NCBI GenBank assembly: GCA_016195915.1
Contig: JACPYS010000030.1
Coordinates: 1-64,000, forward strand
DNA: 64,000 nt
Source of the DNA: Betaproteobacteria bacterium
GTDB taxonomy: Bacteria > Pseudomonadota > Gammaproteobacteria > Burkholderiales > SG8-39
Direction of reading: 5' to 3'
Of the stretch, positions 25,102 through 33,696 are shown piece by piece. A program made the position numbers and the translations under genes. Every line of letters starts with the position of its first letter. Within the stretch, counting starts at the first letter, position 1. The notes under the pieces are model-generated. The model made no database searches and was not told where the DNA came from. It saw only the letters and a list, made by a program, of their open reading frames with translations.

Positions 25102-25482
25102 ATGGGCATTACCTACGCCGGCATAAGTATCGAAATCCTCTTTCAAAAACGCCGACTGGAGCTGCGAGCACTGGTTGATTCGGATTCAGTGTTTTTCACC
25201 GTGCCCGCGCATGTCGCATTTCAGCTTGGATTCGACTCAACTGAAGTCGGCACACGAGAGGTCGTGCTGTCCGATGGTTCGCGCAAGGCTGTGCCCATGA
25301 TCGGGCCGATTCGCGTGCACTTTTTCGATCGCTACTGCGATTTGTCCGCCTTGGTCATGGGCGATGAGCCGCTGTTTGGCGCAGTGCCGATGGAAATGAT
25401 GGATCTGGTTCTGAATCCGTCGACCCAAACCCTCACCGTCAATCCGAGTAGTCCGTTCGTGCCGGTGGCGCTGGCCAAGTAG
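25102..25482 (+). CDS. Clan AA (retropepsin-like) aspartic protease family protein, active site atypical
   Basis: The protein is 126 aa, single domain. The fold is recognisable from LRALVDSDSVFFTVP (usual LVDTGA/SGA active-site strand), REVVLSDGSRKAVPMIGP, LVMGDEPLFGAVPMEMMDL and the ending NPSTQTLTV. The catalytic triplet is D-S-D where D-T/S-G is expected, so the flexible Gly is lost and activity is doubtful. It is a lone gene converging on the pilus cluster. It was identified from pattern memory only. Confidence 0.55.
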   Translation: MGITYAGISIEILFQKRRLELRALVDSDSVFFTVPAHVAFQLGFDSTEVGTREVVLSDGSRKAVPMIGPIRVHFFDRYCDLSALVMGDEPLFGAVPMEMMDLVLNPSTQTLTVNPSSPFVPVALAK

Positions 25483-25524
25483 GTCGCAGCGGCTGTCGAA
25501 CAGATTTTCGCTCTGTTCGCGAGC

Positions 25525-26310
25525 TCAGGGCAGCACGCCGGCGGCGATCATGCGGCCGTAAAGGACGCCGGGCGAGAGCCACACCAGAATGTCGTCGAAC
25601 TCTCCGCCCGTCGCGCCCGAAGGATCCGGCGTGCGGCTCACGAAAAGTTGGTTGCCGTCGAGATTGCGCGCTTCGTTCGTGCCGGTGCCTCCGGTCGCAC
25701 CGTTCTTTCCCGTGGAAAAGACGATTGCGACGACGGTGCCCACGTTGGTGACACTGGTGTTTGCGTCGCAAGTCGTGTTGGATACCGTGGCCGGTGAAAC
25801 GCTGCAGATCGCAAGATCCGCCGGCTTGCAGGTGATGCCATTGGCTTTGAGATTGGCGCTGGTTGTGTAGTGCGGCAGCGTCGGGGCGGTACAGGTGGTA
25901 CCGCTGGTGTCGATGGTGGCCGCGAGCGCGTAGCGTATCCGGTTGCCCCAGACATCCAACGCGTATCCGCTCGAATCGGTGGGCTGGAAGCCGATCGCCT
26001 TTGCCGGCAGGAAGCCCGCGTAGTTGGTTGTGCAGGCGCCGCCGCCGACCGGCAAGACCGGCGCCTCGTCGCCGGTTCCCGCTGCCGCCGTGGCGGGACA
26101 CGGGAGCCGGCCATTGACGATCGCGAATCCGATCAGTGCATCGCGCGCCGCTTCGAGCTGGCGCAGGGTATCGGTGGCATTGCGCTGCTCGATCTGCGTG
26201 CCGAGCGGCAGCAGCAATCCGCCGAGCAGCAGCCCGACGATGGCAAGTACCACTGCCATCTCGGTGAGCGAAAAGCCTCGCGCGGAGCGACGCACCGGCG
26301 CACATCTCAC
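25525..26310 (-). CDS. Type IV/II pseudopilin
   Basis: The protein is 261 aa with the class III prepilin motif RGFSLTEMAVVLAIVGLLLG (cleavage after Gly, Glu at +5). The globular part has several Cys (LPCPATA, GGACTTNYAG, TCTAPT, ITCKPADLAICS). Last gene of the long minus-strand operon, overlapping the previous gene by ATGA. By position it resembles the MshO/MshP-type minor pilins, but it was not assigned. Confidence 0.85.
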   Translation of the reverse strand: MRCAPVRRSARGFSLTEMAVVLAIVGLLLGGLLLPLGTQIEQRNATDTLRQLEAARDALIGFAIVNGRLPCPATAAAGTGDEAPVLPVGGGACTTNYAGFLPAKAIGFQPTDSSGYALDVWGNRIRYALAATIDTSGTTCTAPTLPHYTTSANLKANGITCKPADLAICSVSPATVSNTTCDANTSVTNVGTVVAIVFSTGKNGATGGTGTNEARNLDGNQLFVSRTPDPSGATGGEFDDILVWLSPGVLYGRMIAAGVLP

Positions 26311-28061
26311 GGATTGGAATCAACCACCACGACGCGGTCGTTGTAAGTCTTGGAGGTCGTGTTCTTGACGAACACGAGATCGAGGTCCCGGTTTTCCGGG
26401 TCCTCGAAATAGTTGGTGAGATTGGCCCTTTGTGCCGCAGTCGATCGGGCTTGAAAGCTGAGCGTGCGGCCGGTCAGTATCAGCAGCGCTCGCTGTTTTC
26501 CGGTCGGGGTGAGGTTGTTTACCGTCAGGCAGGTGCTCGAAGTAGCGCATGAGTGCGACTGGTTCGCGGTGTAGTTAGGGGCGAACGCGTAATAGACCAC
26601 GTGATGCCAGTTGTTCTTCACGAACCAGCCGGTGGTCGCGTTGTTGGGGTCGGTGAGCGAATGATCGGCAAGAATCCCGATCGGGAAGGTGAGGGTCCGC
26701 GTGATCCAGCTTCCGGAATAATCTGGCAGCAGGCTGTACTCGACGTAAACGGATGCCCTGCCATTGCTCGTGGACGTATCGAAGGCCGCGGTTACCTTCA
26801 GCTCGTTTCCCGCCGGTGGAAGTGGATCCGCCCAGGTCAACGGCACGGCCGCCGAATTGAGCTGGCGCATGGTGCGTGCGACGCTGCGTGCCGTGGCGGT
26901 AATCTTGATTCGCGGGTTGTCCTTGTAGGTGACGCTGCAACTCACGGTGGTCGTGGATGTCGCCGTACAACTGGGCGTGCCGCTGATGCTGCCCGCCGCG
27001 CCAACTTTGGTGACCGTCGGTTTGCGGCTGCTCGATCCATCATACCAGTAGACGAACGAAGAGCTTACTCCCGCGGCGTACAGCGGCAGAAGTCCTTCGG
27101 TCACCCCCGACGAGCCTTGGAAAAGACTGGTTGTGGGATCGGCAAAAGTTACCGCATAGGGATAGATGTAATCGGTTGGGGTGGTCGGAAGCGTAGGTAT
27201 GGCTGGTAAGCTCCAATCGGTCCCCAAGTAGATCTTCTTTAGTACCGGCGCGATCTCCGTCTCGATACGCTTCGCGACTACGGGCTCGACCGCGTCGAAC
27301 AGCTCCGCATCGGTTATGCGGAGCACCTGGTCGTTGTAGGAAGTCGTCGCGCCGGAGGTCACGAAGATCGCATCAGCCGGCGAAGTGGCGTTGTCGCACT
27401 CGAGGTAATCGCGCAGATCCGGCGCGGGCGGTGATGCGGCCGTTTCTGCCGAGCGCGCCTGCACCCGCGCCGTGCAGCCCGTCGCCGACTCTACGGTCAT
27501 TGCCGCCCCCGGAGCGATGATCAGGGCGACCGCCGAAGCGCTCACGCCGTCCACGGTAAGCTGCGCGGCCGTGTTGCTGTTGATCGTCAGTGACCCGCCG
27601 AAACTCGGCATGGCAAACCCGGGCGAGATCACGTACCACAGCGGTTCGTCGTAGCCATCCACAAGCTTCGAAATTCCAAGCGTGCGCCATGGAAGACGGC
27701 CGACGACGGTTCCCGAGCCACAATAACCGCCCACGGGATAGGTGTTGTTCACCTGGTAGTCGTTCTGCGACAGCCCCGCATTGGCGGTGCCAAAGTAACT
27801 TGGCGCCTCGGGACAGGGAAGGCGCCCGGGGTTCGAATCGGTCGCGGCCTGGCTTGCGACGAAACCCAGCAGGGCCTGCTTGGCTTCATCGAGCGCGCGC
27901 GCCGAGTCGGCGCGGCGCACGATTTCCATCTTGTTTGAGGCGCCATTGAGCGCGCTAAGAAGAACCCCGGTGGTTCCAACGACCATGATCACCGCCAGGA
28001 CGATGAGCACCGCGCCGCTTTGGGCGCGGTGGCGTGCTCGACTGAATTGATCGCGTTTCAA
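26307..28061 (-). CDS. Large minor pilin/pseudopilin, PilX/GspK-like N-terminus
   Basis: The protein is about 584 aa if it starts at TTG 28061 (LKRDQFSRARHR); ATG 28139 would give 610 aa but overlap the previous gene by 59 bases. The N-terminus RAQSGAVLIVLAVIMVVGTT resembles PilX/GspK: basic leader, cleavage after Gly, but no Glu at position 5, as in tip pseudopilins. The large exported domain (GRLPCPEAP, Thr/Ser-rich) may be the adhesin or tip of the fibre. Overlaps the final pseudopilin by ATGA. Confidence 0.78.
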   Translation of the reverse strand: MKRDQFSRARHRAQSGAVLIVLAVIMVVGTTGVLLSALNGASNKMEIVRRADSARALDEAKQALLGFVASQAATDSNPGRLPCPEAPSYFGTANAGLSQNDYQVNNTYPVGGYCGSGTVVGRLPWRTLGISKLVDGYDEPLWYVISPGFAMPSFGGSLTINSNTAAQLTVDGVSASAVALIIAPGAAMTVESATGCTARVQARSAETAASPPAPDLRDYLECDNATSPADAIFVTSGATTSYNDQVLRITDAELFDAVEPVVAKRIETEIAPVLKKIYLGTDWSLPAIPTLPTTPTDYIYPYAVTFADPTTSLFQGSSGVTEGLLPLYAAGVSSSFVYWYDGSSSRKPTVTKVGAAGSISGTPSCTATSTTTVSCSVTYKDNPRIKITATARSVARTMRQLNSAAVPLTWADPLPPAGNELKVTAAFDTSTSNGRASVYVEYSLLPDYSGSWITRTLTFPIGILADHSLTDPNNATTGWFVKNNWHHVVYYAFAPNYTANQSHSCATSSTCLTVNNLTPTGKQRALLILTGRTLSFQARSTAAQRANLTNYFEDPENRDLDLVFVKNTTSKTYNDRVVVVDSNP

Positions 28062-28080
28062 AGTGACCCCCGTCCAATTC

Positions 28081-28539
28081 TCAGCGCTTTCCTGCCGCTG
28101 CAGGAGAGGCGCGCGCCGCCTCGCCGCCGCGCAGGGCATCCTTGACTTCGCCGGTCCCCCGGTCGATGGTCTGGCCGATCTTGAGGTCGAATTTCCGCTC
28201 GTTCTCGCCGATCTCGACGGTCACCCTCGAAGGATCGGCCGGGCGCGGAAGCACGCGCAGTCCCTCCTGCTGGCTCCCCTCGGGCAACGCCTGTCCGTTG
28301 ATCCACAGCGTCGAGGGGCCCCCGGTTCGCCTTGCGAAGCCGTCGACCCTTGCCGTGGGCGACTCGACCACCGCTGCCGCTTGAGGACGGTCGGGCAAGC
28401 GGGCCTTGCGGCGTGTCTCCAGGGTCGCACGCTGGTCCGGTGTGAGGAACAGCCTGCCCAACTCCTGTGCGCCGGCAGCAGGCACGTTCGCCAACCACAG
28501 CGCCGCAATCGAGATCAGCAACGGCGCGGCAGGTCTCAT
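28081..28539 (-). CDS. mshK: MSHA biogenesis protein MshK-like
   Basis: The protein is 152 aa from ATG 28539, overlapping the upstream gene by ATGA. A signal peptide (LLISIAALWLANVPAAGAQE) is followed by a small domain with RVDGFARRTGGPSTLWINGQ, typical of PilP/MshK-type pilus proteins. It probably links the inner-membrane platform to the secretin. Assigned by size, domain pattern and place after mshI-mshJ. Confidence 0.72.
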   Translation of the reverse strand: MRPAAPLLISIAALWLANVPAAGAQELGRLFLTPDQRATLETRRKARLPDRPQAAAVVESPTARVDGFARRTGGPSTLWINGQALPEGSQQEGLRVLPRPADPSRVTVEIGENERKFDLKIGQTIDRGTGEVKDALRGGEAARASPAAAGKR

Positions 28540-29147
28540 GACGCCTTGGCTGCCCGGTCGATGATGGTGATCAGATTGATTTCGCATTGCGCCCGGAGCC
28601 GCGGCGCGAGCGACGGCACGGTGCTTGCGATGCCGGTGCGCGCGATGGCGCAGTGTTGCACCGAAGTATACTGGTTGCGCGCATCGCGCAGGTCCGCGAG
28701 AAAGCCGAACAGATCCCCTTCATGCAACAGCGCAAGTTCCACCCTCATCGCACTCGCGAAAAAATCCACGCTAGCCGGTTTTCCCGGTAGCGAGGCAATC
28801 GGTTTCCGAGGGCTGATTTGATAGCGCAGGTCTAGCAGCTCGCGGCCGGTGCGGATGCGCGTGATCGCGTCAGCCCATTCGAGCCTGCGCTCCTCGCCGA
28901 AGATCCCCGCCGCGGCGAGCCGCCGGTAGATTTCAATCTTCTCCTTCACCTCGCGTTCTTCGTCGCTGATCCGAGCGAGGCGCTCGCGGCTCTGGTTGCG
29001 CTCCGTCCGCGCTGCTGCAAGTTGTGCCGCCGATTGTGTCAGTGCGCCCTTCACCCACCAGATCAGTCCACCGCCGGAGGCGAACAGCGCCAACGCCAGG
29101 ATCGACGGTACCATCAACTTGCGCAGTTCGGCGCCTGAAAGGTTCAT
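28536..29147 (-). CDS. mshJ: MSHA biogenesis protein MshJ-like (PilO/GspM type)
   Basis: The protein is 203 aa with one TM helix near 12-33 (MVPSILALALFASGGGLIWW), then a coiled coil to about 75 and a ferredoxin-like periplasmic domain. This is the layout of PilO/GspM proteins. It overlaps mshI and mshK by 4 bases on each side. Confidence 0.72.
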   Translation of the reverse strand: MNLSGAELRKLMVPSILALALFASGGGLIWWVKGALTQSAAQLAAARTERNQSRERLARISDEEREVKEKIEIYRRLAAAGIFGEERRLEWADAITRIRTGRELLDLRYQISPRKPIASLPGKPASVDFFASAMRVELALLHEGDLFGFLADLRDARNQYTSVQHCAIARTGIASTVPSLAPRLRAQCEINLITIIDRAAKAS

Positions 29148-30715
29148 GTTCCGAGCCTGCGCGCGATCGAAATTTCGAAACGCGGAAGATCGCCGCTTTC
29201 GACCTGGCCGATGTCGCCCGACAGTGTGCCATCCGAAGTCACGTCGAACGGCAGTTGCGTCTTGACGATCTGCCACGCGCGATCCGCACGCAGCGCTTCG
29301 GCGAAACGCTGCACCTGGGCGGTAATTCCGCGGTAATCCGATCGCTGCGTCGCATTGACACGACCGCCAAGGATGATGATCTGGGACAGATCGGCGATCT
29401 GCGGCGCCGCGCCCGCCGGCGCGGACGGCGGCGGCGCGGCGGCGGGCTTGGCCGTGCCCTTCGACAAGCTTTCGGCCTTGCCTACCCGCCAGTCGAGCGT
29501 ATCGAGTTCGATCTGCGGGAACTGCTCGAGCGCCTTGGATACGTACACGAGGGCGGGTTCCGGGTACGCGCTGCGCCCGGCGAGGGCGAGGAACTCGTTC
29601 ACCGTTGCCTTGAGATTGTCCGAAGTGGTGTGCGTTACCGGAAACTGCGCCGTGATCCGCTCGTACTCGCGCTGTGCAATCTGCCCGTCGCGTTGCTGAA
29701 ACTCCGCTTGATCGCGCAGGCTGGCAACCTCGAACCATTGCAGGCCGGCCATCCCGAGGCAAGCCGCGAAGCCCAGCGCTCCCGCCCTCAGGGTCCAGCG
29801 TTGCATCTGCCAGATGCGGAAGCTGCGCCGGTCCTCGGTACGCGCGAACTGCTCCTTGGGCGGGTGGGTGGCGGCGACATGCAGGTAGAGCTGTTCGGCC
29901 GACAGGTCGGGAGCCACCTGCTTGAGGCCGATGGCCTTCGCCGCGGCGGCCAGGTCGACGCTGCGAAACGTCAGGCGCGGGTCCGAGACCAGCGCCTGTT
30001 CGAACACGGCTAGGTGCCCGGGCGGAGCCACTACGATCACCTGCACCGGGCCGCCGTCGCGCGGCATCGCGCGCAGGGTGCCAAGGTACTGGGCAAGACG
30101 GTAGGTCTCCGAACGCACGAACAGAGCGAGCGCTTCCGGGGACATATCGACGGTGTGCTCGAGCCTCGCAAAGCGCAGCCGGCCGTTTTCCACGAAGCTC
30201 TGGCGCAGGCCGGAGCGGTTGACGGTCACCACGAAACAGTTCTTGCCGCGTCCGCCGAGTCTGGCGGCAAGCCGCGGCGCAAGCAACGGTACCGAAAACA
30301 CTCCCGCGAGCCGCACACCGGCTTCGTTGAGCGCGTCGAGCCACGGCGTGAATTGCTGCGTGTTGGTGAACGAGGCGAGCAGCACCCGCTCGTTGCGCCG
30401 CTCGCCGGCCACCGTGCCCAGCGAGAGCGCAGTCGCCAGCCGCGTGTCGCGATAGCGCTGCGCCAGGCGCCGGTCCAGGACGTTCTGGCGGTCGGAACCG
30501 CGCAGGTAAGGGATCGACTCCGGGTGAAAATCTTCACCGACCAGGTCCGCCAGGACGGTAAACAGCGAATTCTTGCGGCTGGCCAGGAAATTGCGAAACT
30601 CTGCCGCGCCCGCGTCATCAGCGGCGAAACTCGCCTCCTGCTCGAGTTTCCCGCTGCGCGCGCGAAATACCGAGTGTCGGTCGGCGGTGAAATAGAGGAT
30701 GCGACGATCTGCCAT
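29144..30715 (-). CDS. mshI: MSHA biogenesis protein MshI-like (PilM/GspL-PilN type)
   Basis: The protein is 523 aa from ATG 30715. The N-terminal actin-like cytoplasmic domain runs to about 310 (RILYFTADRHSVFRA, VTVNRSGLRQSF). A TM helix lies near 320-340 (LRAGALGFAACLGMAGLQWF), followed by a periplasmic PilN-like domain. It is probably part of the inner-membrane assembly platform. The frame extends far upstream, but that region overlaps mshG in another frame. Confidence 0.8.
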   Translation of the reverse strand: MADRRILYFTADRHSVFRARSGKLEQEASFAADDAGAAEFRNFLASRKNSLFTVLADLVGEDFHPESIPYLRGSDRQNVLDRRLAQRYRDTRLATALSLGTVAGERRNERVLLASFTNTQQFTPWLDALNEAGVRLAGVFSVPLLAPRLAARLGGRGKNCFVVTVNRSGLRQSFVENGRLRFARLEHTVDMSPEALALFVRSETYRLAQYLGTLRAMPRDGGPVQVIVVAPPGHLAVFEQALVSDPRLTFRSVDLAAAAKAIGLKQVAPDLSAEQLYLHVAATHPPKEQFARTEDRRSFRIWQMQRWTLRAGALGFAACLGMAGLQWFEVASLRDQAEFQQRDGQIAQREYERITAQFPVTHTTSDNLKATVNEFLALAGRSAYPEPALVYVSKALEQFPQIELDTLDWRVGKAESLSKGTAKPAAAPPPSAPAGAAPQIADLSQIIILGGRVNATQRSDYRGITAQVQRFAEALRADRAWQIVKTQLPFDVTSDGTLSGDIGQVESGDLPRFEISIARRLGT

Positions 30716-30726
30716 GCGGGCGCCTG

Positions 30727-31932
30727 TCAGAATTTGACTTTGCTGATGGTGTCGTACACCGGGCCGAGCACCGAAAGCATCACCCAGCCGAGCAGCGCGC
30801 CGAGCACCACGGTCATCGCGGGCTCGATCATCTGCTGCACTTTTCCGATCGAATCCTTCACTTCGCGATTGAAAAAGTAGCTCACATTGAGCAACGCGGC
30901 ATCGAGCGCACCGGTATTCTCGCCGATTTTCAGCATGCGCACGACGAGCGGGGGGAACATCCCGATCTCCTGAAACGCGAGCGTCAGGTTCTTCCCCTCG
31001 GCAATCTGCTGGCCGACCGTGCGCAACGCGTTCTGCATCGGCCGATTGTCGACGATTTCCTCGCACGCGCGGATCGCGTCGAGCACCGTGATGCCCGAGG
31101 AGTACATCATCGCGAAACTGGCGGCGAAACGCGACAGGATGATCTTGCGCAGGATCGGCCCGAGGACCGGTACTTCGATCTTGAAGCGATCGAAGGCAAA
31201 GGCAAAGCCGGGACTGCTCCGGACGGCGGACTTGAGACCGAACCAGATTGCGAACGGCGAGGCGATCACCAGCCACCAGTACCCCACCATGAAGTTCGAC
31301 ACCACGATCAGGGCCCGCGTATGAAGCGGAAGGGCCTGCCCCATGTTGCGGATGAAGCTGGTCATCTGCGGCACGAGATAGATCATGAGGAACATCGTAA
31401 CCACGAGCACAATGCTGCCGACGAACGCCGGATAGATCATCAACTTCCTCGTTTGCGAGGCGAGTTCGTCATCCCACTTGATCGACTCCGTAAGGCCCTT
31501 GAGAACTTCCCCCAGCTTGCCGGTCTGCTCGCCCGAGCGCACCAGGCTGACGAACACCTTGGAGAACACTTCAGGGAAATCGGCCAGCGCCTGCGACAGG
31601 CTGCGCCCGCCTTCGATCGATTCGATCAGCCCGGCGACGACTTCCTTGAAACGCGGGTTGTCGATGCTGTCGCGCAAATCGACGAGGCCTTCGGTGATCG
31701 GCACGCCGGCGGAGGCGAGCTGCTCGAGGTGAAAGCAGAAATTGATCAGATCCTGACGCTTGACCGTGCCGCCGCCGACCAGCCGCGTCTGCGATTGGCT
31801 CGGCGCGCCCGAGACCAGGTCGAGCCCCATGCGCCCGAGGCGTTGCTCGAGATCGAACAGGTTGACGGCTTCGACGCGGCCGAGCACCGCCTTGCCCTGC
31901 ACGTCGATCGCCCGATAGGTGAACAGTGGCAT
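30727..31932 (-). CDS. mshG: Type II secretion/pilus inner-membrane platform protein (MshG, GspF family)
   Basis: The protein is 401 aa from ATG 31932 (MPLFTYRAIDVQGK). Two GspF domains (about 65-190 and 270-390) include the typical ISEGLVDL-like segment and VRMLKIGENTGALDAALL. Three TM helices are seen. It is the platform protein that works with the assembly ATPase. It begins 1 base after the mshE stop. Confidence 0.92.
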   Translation of the reverse strand: MPLFTYRAIDVQGKAVLGRVEAVNLFDLEQRLGRMGLDLVSGAPSQSQTRLVGGGTVKRQDLINFCFHLEQLASAGVPITEGLVDLRDSIDNPRFKEVVAGLIESIEGGRSLSQALADFPEVFSKVFVSLVRSGEQTGKLGEVLKGLTESIKWDDELASQTRKLMIYPAFVGSIVLVVTMFLMIYLVPQMTSFIRNMGQALPLHTRALIVVSNFMVGYWWLVIASPFAIWFGLKSAVRSSPGFAFAFDRFKIEVPVLGPILRKIILSRFAASFAMMYSSGITVLDAIRACEEIVDNRPMQNALRTVGQQIAEGKNLTLAFQEIGMFPPLVVRMLKIGENTGALDAALLNVSYFFNREVKDSIGKVQQMIEPAMTVVLGALLGWVMLSVLGPVYDTISKVKF

Positions 31933-31933
31933 C

Positions 31934-33646
31934 TCAGGTGAGACGGTCGGTGAGATCGACCACGCGCATGAGTTCGTCGATGCTGGTGACGCCCGCGCGC
32001 ACCAGGCGTATGCCGTCTTCGGCGAGCGGCTTGAACCCCTTGGCACGCGCTGCAGTGACGATCTCGCGCGTCGTCGCCCGCCGTGCGATCAGTTCGTCGA
32101 TGCCGCTGTCGATCTTGAGCACTTCGAGGATGGACATGCGGCCTCGGTAACCCTGGTAATCGCACTGCTCGCAACCGACCGCGCGGAAGATCGCCAGCGA
32201 CTCGGTGTTTCCCGCGCCGAGCAGCCGCCGCGCGCGCACGTCTGGGTCGTAGGCCTGGCGGCAGGTGCGGCACAGCTTTCTTACGAGCCGCTGCGCAACG
32301 ATGCCGATGATGTTCCCGGCCATGACGTCGGGCACCACGCCGATGTCGAGCAGTCGTGGAACCGCCCCCACCGCGGAGTTGGTGTGCAGCGTTGAATAGA
32401 CCTGGTGTCCGGTCATTGCAGCGCGGAATGCCATGTCCGCTGTGTCCTCGTCGCGGATCTCACCCACCAGGATTACGTCCGGGTCCTGGCGCATCAGCGC
32501 GCGAATGCCGTTGGCGAAATCGAGCTTCGCGGAGTCCGACACGGAGGTCTGGCGGATCAGCGTCATCGGATACTCGACGGGATCCTCCAGCGTCATGATA
32601 TTGATGCCATCGGAGTTGATGTGGTTCAGGATCGAGTACAGCGTCGTGGTCTTGCCGCTGCCGGTAGGCCCGGTAACCAGGATGATGCCTTCCGGGCGCG
32701 CGATCATGCGCTTGAGCAGCTCCAGCGTGCTTTCCTCGAGTCCGAGTTTCTCGAGCGGCACGATGCCCTTCTGGCGGTCGAGTATGCGCAGTACGATGTT
32801 CTCGCCGTGCGTGGTCGGCAGGCTCGAGCCGCGGAAGTCGATCACCCGCCCGCCCATGGTCGCGGAGATGCGTCCGTCCTGCGGCGCGCGCGTCTCGGCG
32901 ATGTTCATCCTGGCCATCACTTTCAGGCGCACCGCCATGGCCGGCCAGTAGGTCTTGTGCAGGCTGCGGATCTGGCGCAGCACCCCGTCGATGCGGTAGC
33001 GTATGCGCAGAAAGTTCTGCTCCGGCTCGAAGTGGATGTCCGACGTGCCGTGTTCCACTGCGTCGGCGAGCAGGGCCGAGATCAGCCGCACCACCGGCTG
33101 GCTGTATTCGTCGCTCGCTTCCGAGACGCTGGAGTAATCGACTTCGCCGGTCTCGACCTCGCGCAGAATGCCGTCGATCGAGAACTCGTGGCCGTAGTAC
33201 TGGTCGATCGCGCGGTCGATCTCGGAATCGCCCGCGAGCCGCATTTCGACCTCGAACTCGCCCTTGAGCACGGCGCGGATCTGGTCGATGGCGACAATGT
33301 TGTTGGTGTCGGCGAGCGCGACGATGAATCTCTTCTGCAGCCGGTCGATCGCCACCGGGAAAATGCGGTGACGGCGGGCCATGTCGCGTGGTACCAGCTT
33401 GAGCGCGGATGAATCGACGATGATGTGCCCGAGGTCGACCGACTGCAGTCCGAGTTTTTCCGACAGCGCGTCGCGCAGGGTCGCTTCCGACACGAAGCCG
33501 AGCTGCACCAATAGCCGCCCTACCGGCGCATGCGACTTCGTCTGCTCGAGCAGCGCGATGCGCAACTGGTCCTCGGTCAGAATTCCCTGGTCGATCAGGA
33601 TCTGGCCGATATGACGCTTGGCCTGCGGGCTGGTGGGCGAATTCAT
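31934..33646 (-). CDS. mshE: Pilus assembly ATPase MshE (GspE/PilB family)
   Basis: The protein is 570 aa. The MshEN domain spans about 1-150 and the ATPase about 160-560, with Walker A TGPTGSGKTTT near 325, an Asp box/Walker B DPDVILVGEIRDEDTADMAF and a His box TLHTNSAVGAV. A tetracysteine zinc motif is present (LCRTCRQ ... GCEQCDY). It drives fibre extension. The two MshEN repeats keep the helical pattern (GQILIDQGILTEDQLRIALL and GRLLVQLGFVSEATLRDAL), but the leading RLG is HIG and PVG, so c-di-GMP binding may be weak or lost. Confidence 0.95.
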   Translation of the reverse strand: MNSPTSPQAKRHIGQILIDQGILTEDQLRIALLEQTKSHAPVGRLLVQLGFVSEATLRDALSEKLGLQSVDLGHIIVDSSALKLVPRDMARRHRIFPVAIDRLQKRFIVALADTNNIVAIDQIRAVLKGEFEVEMRLAGDSEIDRAIDQYYGHEFSIDGILREVETGEVDYSSVSEASDEYSQPVVRLISALLADAVEHGTSDIHFEPEQNFLRIRYRIDGVLRQIRSLHKTYWPAMAVRLKVMARMNIAETRAPQDGRISATMGGRVIDFRGSSLPTTHGENIVLRILDRQKGIVPLEKLGLEESTLELLKRMIARPEGIILVTGPTGSGKTTTLYSILNHINSDGINIMTLEDPVEYPMTLIRQTSVSDSAKLDFANGIRALMRQDPDVILVGEIRDEDTADMAFRAAMTGHQVYSTLHTNSAVGAVPRLLDIGVVPDVMAGNIIGIVAQRLVRKLCRTCRQAYDPDVRARRLLGAGNTESLAIFRAVGCEQCDYQGYRGRMSILEVLKIDSGIDELIARRATTREIVTAARAKGFKPLAEDGIRLVRAGVTSIDELMRVVDLTDRLT

Positions 33647-33696
33647 CCAGACTCAATGATACCGCCACCGGCCGGCTCGACGGGTGTCAGAAACTG

